A DNA stretch of 64,000 bases from Anaerolineales bacterium. Its GTDB lineage: Bacteria > Chloroflexota > Anaerolineae > Anaerolineales > UBA11579. The stretch is from contig JAHBVB010000001.1 of assembly GCA_019637805.1 (NCBI GenBank), positions 881,875 through 945,874 on the forward strand, written 5' to 3'. Shown one piece after another: positions 60,245-64,000 of the stretch (its first letter is position 1; each line of letters starts with the position of its first letter). The notes beneath the pieces were generated by a model. That model had not been told where the DNA came from. It did not search any database and saw only the letters and a program-made list of their open reading frames with translations. The translations under genes and the position numbers were made by a program.

Positions 60245-60343
60245 AGAGCTACTTCCCGGTAACCCATGGGAAGTCAGGCGGAAGATGAGCGCCCGCCACT
60301 AGATTCCAAAAAACGGAGTCTGGTGGCGGGCGTTTTTTTTGTT
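60245..60343 (+). ncRNA. repeated phage leader RNA with attenuator, copy 2
   Basis: This is the second copy of the 99-base element at 54831, differing only at two positions: T to C in the loop of the first hairpin (near 60263) and C to A just after that hairpin (near 60276). Neither change breaks a stem. It ends 26 bases before the protease-capsid gene. Sequences before and after the element are unrelated between the copies, apart from TTGACA about 43-70 bases upstream. Confidence 0.8.
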
Positions 60344-60369
60344 GTTTTGGCTCGTGGGAGGAGCCGGGC

Positions 60370-62526
60370 ATGGAGAGATACCGGATCGATGCAGCGATGA
60401 AGGTCAAGGCCCTGGACGACATGGTGCTGGAGGTGCTGGGAATGCCCTACGGCGGGCCATTCGATGGGCGCGATGCAGACGGCCAGTATTTCTCACCGCG
60501 CACCAACCGACGCGAAGAGTTTTTCCCAGAGCCAGTGGCGGTGTACTACCACGGTTATCGAGAGGATGGGCGTGGGCCAGACGGCGAGCCCAAATACGTG
60601 GGCCGCACGGTGAGCTCAGAGGAGCGCAGCGACGGAGTGTGGTACCGCATCCTGCTGGACCAAACCAGCGCTTTGGCGCGGCGCCTATGGGAGGCAGCGC
60701 GCGAAGGAATGCTTAGGGCCTCATCTGGCTCGGTGAACCACCTGGTGCGGGTCGATGAGGATGGGCATATCCGCGAATGGCCGGTGGCCGAGATCAGCCT
60801 GCTGGATCTGTCACTGGGGCAGGCGCCGGCCAACCCATATGCGGTGGCGCTGCCGGTTTTGAAGAGCATTTACAAGCAGGCGGGCATCGACCTGCCTGAG
60901 GGGCTGGAGACCAAACCAGAGGCCGCGGAGGTCCGGGGCAAGGAAGCTCCTGGGCGCGGCGGAGCAGGGGCCAGCCAGACCAACCAACCCAACCAATCCA
61001 AAGGAGTGAAAGCGATGGAACCTGAAATTAGCCAAGCGCAGCTGGAGGCTGCGCGCCTGGAGGGCCGCAAGGCGCTGCAGGCCGAGCTGGACGCCGAGGC
61101 AAAGCGCCAAAAGGAAATCGAGGACGCCAAGGACGCGGCGGTTAAGGCGGCCCAGGCGGCCTGGGAGGAAGAGAAGAAAACGCTGGAAGAGTCGGCCACC
61201 AAAGGCCGCCGGCTGCCAGACAACCCCGACGAGCTTCCCGACCTGCTGAAGTATGCGGAAACGGCCAAGTACGACAACCTGGACGATGGCGCCCTGGCGC
61301 TGACCATCGGTGTGTTGAGTGCGGCCAAGGCCGGCGGACGCTCCCGTGGCGGAGCGAGCGATGGGGCGTTGAAGGCCCTGGCGATCCGCACAGTGGAAGC
61401 CAAGGCCGAGGTGCAGCGCCGGCAGAACAGCCGGGTGCTGCGGGCGATGAAGGCGGCTGGGATGCCGCTGAAAGCCAATGAACTGAACCAGACCACGCTC
61501 GCTGATTATGGCGATGAGTGGGTGGGCGAAGCCTACTCGAATGACCTGTGGCGTCGGATCGTTGAGGAGGGCAGCATTGCCGGCAAGATCCCTGCCGTCG
61601 AAGTGCCGCATGGGGTGGAGGCGATCAACATCCCCCTCGAGGGCGCCCCGCCGAGTTTCTACAAAGTGGCCCAGGCAGCTGACCTGGAGGACGGGGCGCT
61701 GAGCCGCCCGGAAGTGACGGTGCCGGCATCGCGGCGCGGCACCGGCAAGCGCCAGCTGACGATGGGCAAGATCGGCGCCCGCACGGTTTACGCGGGCGAG
61801 CTGGAGGAGCAGAGCTTCGTGCCGTGGGCAGAAGAGCTGCGCGCTTCGATCGTGCAGGAGGGCAAGGAGGTGATCGATCACATCGCGATCGATGGCGACA
61901 AGACCACCACCGCAAGCACCAACATCAACGATATCGCCGGTACGCCGGCTGGGAACGAGGCCTTCCTGATCGCGGACGGCTTCCGGAAATTGGCCTTGCT
62001 GGGTGGGTCAGGCAGCAATGCGCGGGATGCCGGCGAGACCTTTGACGCCAGCGATTTCCTGGAGACGGTGAAGTTGATGGGCCTGGGCGGCCGCAATGCA
62101 GGCAACAAGGACAAGGTCGAATTCATCCTTGACATGTGGACGCACTGGGCAAGCCTGGGCCTGGCCGAGGTGAAAACGCGTGATGTGTTTGCGGCGCCGA
62201 CAATCGAGGCAGGCACCCTGACGAGCATCTGGGGCTACCAGGTCCAGGCGACCGGCAACATGCATCGGGTCAACCAGGACGCGAGCTATGGCCTGAAGGC
62301 CAATGCGGCAGGCAAGATCGACCTGGACACAGTGACCAACAACACGCGCGGCGCGATCCTGGCAGTGCGCTACGACCAATGGCGCCTGGGCTACTGGCGC
62401 CGGATGACGATCGAGGTGACGCGCTACCCCTCCAGCGACGCGAACGAGATCGTGGCGCTGGCGATGCTGGGCCTGATCAACCGCGACGCAGAAGCCGCAG
62501 CAATCTCCTACAACGTCAAGGTCTAA
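60370..62526 (+). CDS. prohead protease-major capsid protein fusion
   Basis: This is a 718-residue polyprotein for head assembly. Residues about 1-165 match a U35-type prohead protease with His61 (YYHGY) and Ser118/119 (LRASSGSVNH). A Gln/Asn/Lys linker leads to a coiled-coil scaffold-like delta region (about 216-290), then an HK97-fold major capsid protein (about 330-718) ending TIEVTRYPSSDANEIVAL. An internal ATG at 61015 (residue 216) has AAAGGAGT 7 bases upstream and could make a separate 503-residue scaffold-capsid protein. GGAGGAG precedes the main ATG. Confidence 0.87.
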   Translation: MERYRIDAAMKVKALDDMVLEVLGMPYGGPFDGRDADGQYFSPRTNRREEFFPEPVAVYYHGYREDGRGPDGEPKYVGRTVSSEERSDGVWYRILLDQTSALARRLWEAAREGMLRASSGSVNHLVRVDEDGHIREWPVAEISLLDLSLGQAPANPYAVALPVLKSIYKQAGIDLPEGLETKPEAAEVRGKEAPGRGGAGASQTNQPNQSKGVKAMEPEISQAQLEAARLEGRKALQAELDAEAKRQKEIEDAKDAAVKAAQAAWEEEKKTLEESATKGRRLPDNPDELPDLLKYAETAKYDNLDDGALALTIGVLSAAKAGGRSRGGASDGALKALAIRTVEAKAEVQRRQNSRVLRAMKAAGMPLKANELNQTTLADYGDEWVGEAYSNDLWRRIVEEGSIAGKIPAVEVPHGVEAINIPLEGAPPSFYKVAQAADLEDGALSRPEVTVPASRRGTGKRQLTMGKIGARTVYAGELEEQSFVPWAEELRASIVQEGKEVIDHIAIDGDKTTTASTNINDIAGTPAGNEAFLIADGFRKLALLGGSGSNARDAGETFDASDFLETVKLMGLGGRNAGNKDKVEFILDMWTHWASLGLAEVKTRDVFAAPTIEAGTLTSIWGYQVQATGNMHRVNQDASYGLKANAAGKIDLDTVTNNTRGAILAVRYDQWRLGYWRRMTIEVTRYPSSDANEIVALAMLGLINRDAEAAAISYNVKV

Positions 62527-62540
62527 AACCGCAAATCAAA

Positions 62541-62567
62541 GTGGGCTGGCCTGACCGGCCAGCCCAC
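62541..62567 (+). other. 11-bp hairpin between capsid and beta-helix genes
   Basis: GTGGGCTGGCC and GGCCAGCCCAC pair around TGACC. No T-run follows, and the next gene's GAGGAGG begins 2 bases later. It may stabilise the capsid mRNA or weaken read-through rather than terminate. Confidence 0.7.
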
Positions 62568-62580
62568 TGAGGAGGAAATT

Positions 62581-63558
62581 ATGTTGCAACAACTACACAG
62601 GGGCAGCGCCCGATTGAGTGACCTGGTGGATGGCCAGTTGGCGAAGGGCCTGCTGGCGCAGGGCGGCGGCCTGGCGTTTTACCTGGACCCGGAGCGCGGC
62701 AATGATGCCGATGATGGGCTGAGCCCGGAGACGGCGTTCCGCACGCTACCGGCAGCTTACGCGGCGCTGCGCGACGGCCGGCAGGATGTGCTGTTCTACA
62801 TCGCCGGGGCGGGCAGCGTGAAGCTGGAGGCGAGCTTCACCTGGAGCAAATCCTACGCCCACCTGGTGGGGGTTTGTGCCCCGACCCAGGCCGGGCAGCG
62901 GGCGCGCATCTTCCAGGCGGAGGCCGCGGAGGATGTGAGCCCACTGATCACAATCAGCGGGCAGGGCTGTGTGTTTGCCAACCTGTACATCTTCCAGGGA
63001 GTGGATGATGACGGCAGCCTGGTGAATGTGCGGGTGAGCGGCCAGCGCAACTTTTTCGAAAACGTACATTTCGCCGGCGGCGGGCACGCCAGCCAGGCGA
63101 TCGATGGCGGGGCCAGCCTGCAGATCTCGGGCGGCAGCGAGAACACCTTTGTGCGCTGCACGATCGGTGTGGACACGATCGCGGCCGGGGCTGGCATGGC
63201 GGCCCTGGTGTTCGCGGCCACGGGCGGCGCGGCGCGCAATCGTTTTGTTGATTGCGATTTCACGCTACAGGCCGGCCATGCCGGGGCGATCTTCGTCGAA
63301 CTGCTGGGCAATGCTGGCCTGGACCGTTACCAGCTATTCCGCGATTGCGCGTTCATCAACCTGGCCAGCACGGCGCTGACCCAGGCGTTTGCGGTGGCCG
63401 GCGGCCTGGACCCAGCAAACAAGCGCATCCTGCTGAAGGACTGCGTGATGGTGGGTGCGGCCAAGTGGGACAACGGCGACAGCGGCCTGGTGTACGGAAA
63501 CATGGGCGCGGTGGTGGCGGATGACCTGGGCGGGGCCCTGGTGGCGCTGCAGGAATAG
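62581..63558 (+). CDS. parallel beta-helix phage structural protein
   Basis: This is a 325-residue protein with pectin-lyase-like beta-helix repeats: FYLDPERGNDADDGLSPETA near the start, then VFANLYIFQGV, NFFENVHFAGGG, NTFVRCTIG, RFVDCDF and YQLFRDCAF, each adding a coil. Such proteins serve as capsid decoration, tailspike or fibre. Direct position after the capsid gene favours a head decoration or turret protein. GAGGAGG lies upstream. Confidence 0.7.
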   Translation: MLQQLHRGSARLSDLVDGQLAKGLLAQGGGLAFYLDPERGNDADDGLSPETAFRTLPAAYAALRDGRQDVLFYIAGAGSVKLEASFTWSKSYAHLVGVCAPTQAGQRARIFQAEAAEDVSPLITISGQGCVFANLYIFQGVDDDGSLVNVRVSGQRNFFENVHFAGGGHASQAIDGGASLQISGGSENTFVRCTIGVDTIAAGAGMAALVFAATGGAARNRFVDCDFTLQAGHAGAIFVELLGNAGLDRYQLFRDCAFINLASTALTQAFAVAGGLDPANKRILLKDCVMVGAAKWDNGDSGLVYGNMGAVVADDLGGALVALQE

Positions 63559-63566
63559 CCTAAGCT

Positions 63567-63595
63567 GCGGGGCGGGCCAATAAGGCCCGCCCCGT
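63567..63595 (+). other. 10- to 12-bp GC hairpin after beta-helix gene
   Basis: GGGGCGGGCC and GGCCCGCCCC pair around AATAA, without a T-run. It resembles the hairpin before the beta-helix gene in position and stability but not in sequence. Confidence 0.7.
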
Positions 63596-63616
63596 GAGCA
63601 CTGAAAGGAAAGCTAG

Positions 63617-64000
63617 ATGCGAATCGAGATCTTGAACGGCTACCGCGGCCGGCGCAGCAATGAGTTTTACCTGGCGCCTGGGATGGTGGTGGAGGCCGGC
63701 GAGGAGGACGCCAAGCACTTGATCGAGACGGGGCATGCGGCGCCGAGCTCGCGGAAAGCGACCTACAGCCTGAAGCGCGGCCCGCTGCGCAAGGGCGAGG
63801 GCCGGCCTGAGCCGGATGAAATCGCCCAAGACCGAGCCGAGAAGATCTTGAGCGTCCGGGAGTCTGAGCTGGCCAGGATGAGCAAGGACCAGCTGAGGCA
63901 GCTGTTGGCCGAGCTGGGTGTGCAACCGGGGCCAATTGCCCGCTTTAACCACAAGAGCCTGGTGGCGGAAGTTTTGAAGGCGGAGGCGGCTGACACCGCC
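63617..64000 (+). CDS. small phage head/tail-region protein (3' truncated)
   Basis: The frame is open for 128 codons to the window edge. AAAGGAAAG lies upstream of ATG 63617. The N-terminus (MRIEILNGYRGRRSNEFYL) is beta-rich. The C-terminal part, MSKDQLRQLLAELGVQPGP and KSLVAEVLKAE, resembles SAP/Rho-N-like helical motifs seen in small proteins that follow phage capsid genes. The end lies outside the window. Confidence 0.6.
   Translation, partial: MRIEILNGYRGRRSNEFYLAPGMVVEAGEEDAKHLIETGHAAPSSRKATYSLKRGPLRKGEGRPEPDEIAQDRAEKILSVRESELARMSKDQLRQLLAELGVQPGPIARFNHKSLVAEVLKAEAADTA

Larger units (their letters stand above)
36380..64000. mobile_element. prophage (left end at metH leader, right end beyond window)
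   Basis: From about 36.38 kb the content changes to a phage: serine recombinase, divergent repressor/Cro switch, tyrosine recombinase, primase-helicase, ParB-like protein, DNA polymerase B, terminase, HK97-type portal, protease-capsid fusion. The left boundary must lie between the SAM-I aptamer (host, up to 36378) and the recombinase coding region; the exact att core cannot be fixed without the other end. Tail genes and attR are expected to the right. GC is close to the host, so composition does not mark the edge. Confidence 0.9.

Overview
The window is host chromosome from a Chloroflexota bacterium, probably Anaerolineae, joined at about 36.4 kb to a long prophage that runs off the right edge. 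The taxonomic call is inference. It rests on GC-rich operons with 1-4 bp overlaps, a lone GlmL-type ASKHA protein in a membrane operon, a DUF92 protein, proline/threonine-rich surface proteins with an LPQSG-type tail, and T-box and SAM-I leaders.

Host part (1-36.2 kb). Positions 1-5.9 kb hold an exopolysaccharide cluster (sulfotransferase, GT2 glycosyltransferase, Wzz-like and Wzy-like proteins) followed by a secreted zinc metalloprotease lipoprotein. From 7.1 to 12.6 kb lies a pantothenate/CoA operon, panB-panE-panC-coaX-(ATP-grasp)-coaBC, behind a promoter and an attenuator-like hairpin. From 21.1 kb down to 13.5 kb on the minus strand is an eight-gene, mostly membrane-protein operon containing a GlmL-like protein. 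Then follow a PH-like membrane protein, two perfect DnaA boxes, a DUF92 protein, a DegT aminotransferase and two envelope proteins. A T-box leader precedes pheS-pheT. An aldo/keto reductase, a homocysteine methyltransferase/MTHFR fusion and a full-length cobalamin-dependent methionine synthase follow. The methionine synthase gene has a SAM-I riboswitch.

Prophage (about 36.38 kb to the end). A large serine recombinase gene reads directly into the host SAM-I riboswitch and uses a stop codon inside the aptamer, so the element sits in the metH leader. Next come a small membrane protein with a LexA-like box inside its promoter, a divergent repressor/Cro pair with palindromic operators, a tyrosine recombinase, and a run of small translation-coupled genes, several encoding Cys-rich zinc-binding-type proteins. 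The replication module has a zinc-less primase-helicase, a 560-bp region of 9-bp iterons with a 28-bp perfect palindrome, a ParB-like protein, a degenerate RecA-like protein and a family B DNA polymerase with eroded proofreading motifs. The head module has a terminase small-subunit candidate, large terminase, HK97-type portal, Mu F-like protein, gp10-like protein, a protease-capsid fusion and a beta-helix protein.

The strongest candidate for something undescribed is a 99-nt RNA element present twice (54831-54929 and 60245-60343, 97 of 99 positions identical). Each copy follows a promoter and ends in an 18-bp-stem intrinsic terminator just before a head-module gene (terminase unit and protease-capsid unit). 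It looks like a phage cis-acting leader that gates late gene expression by attenuation or antitermination. Other strong signals are the iteron/palindrome region after the primase and the integration into a riboswitch-controlled leader.
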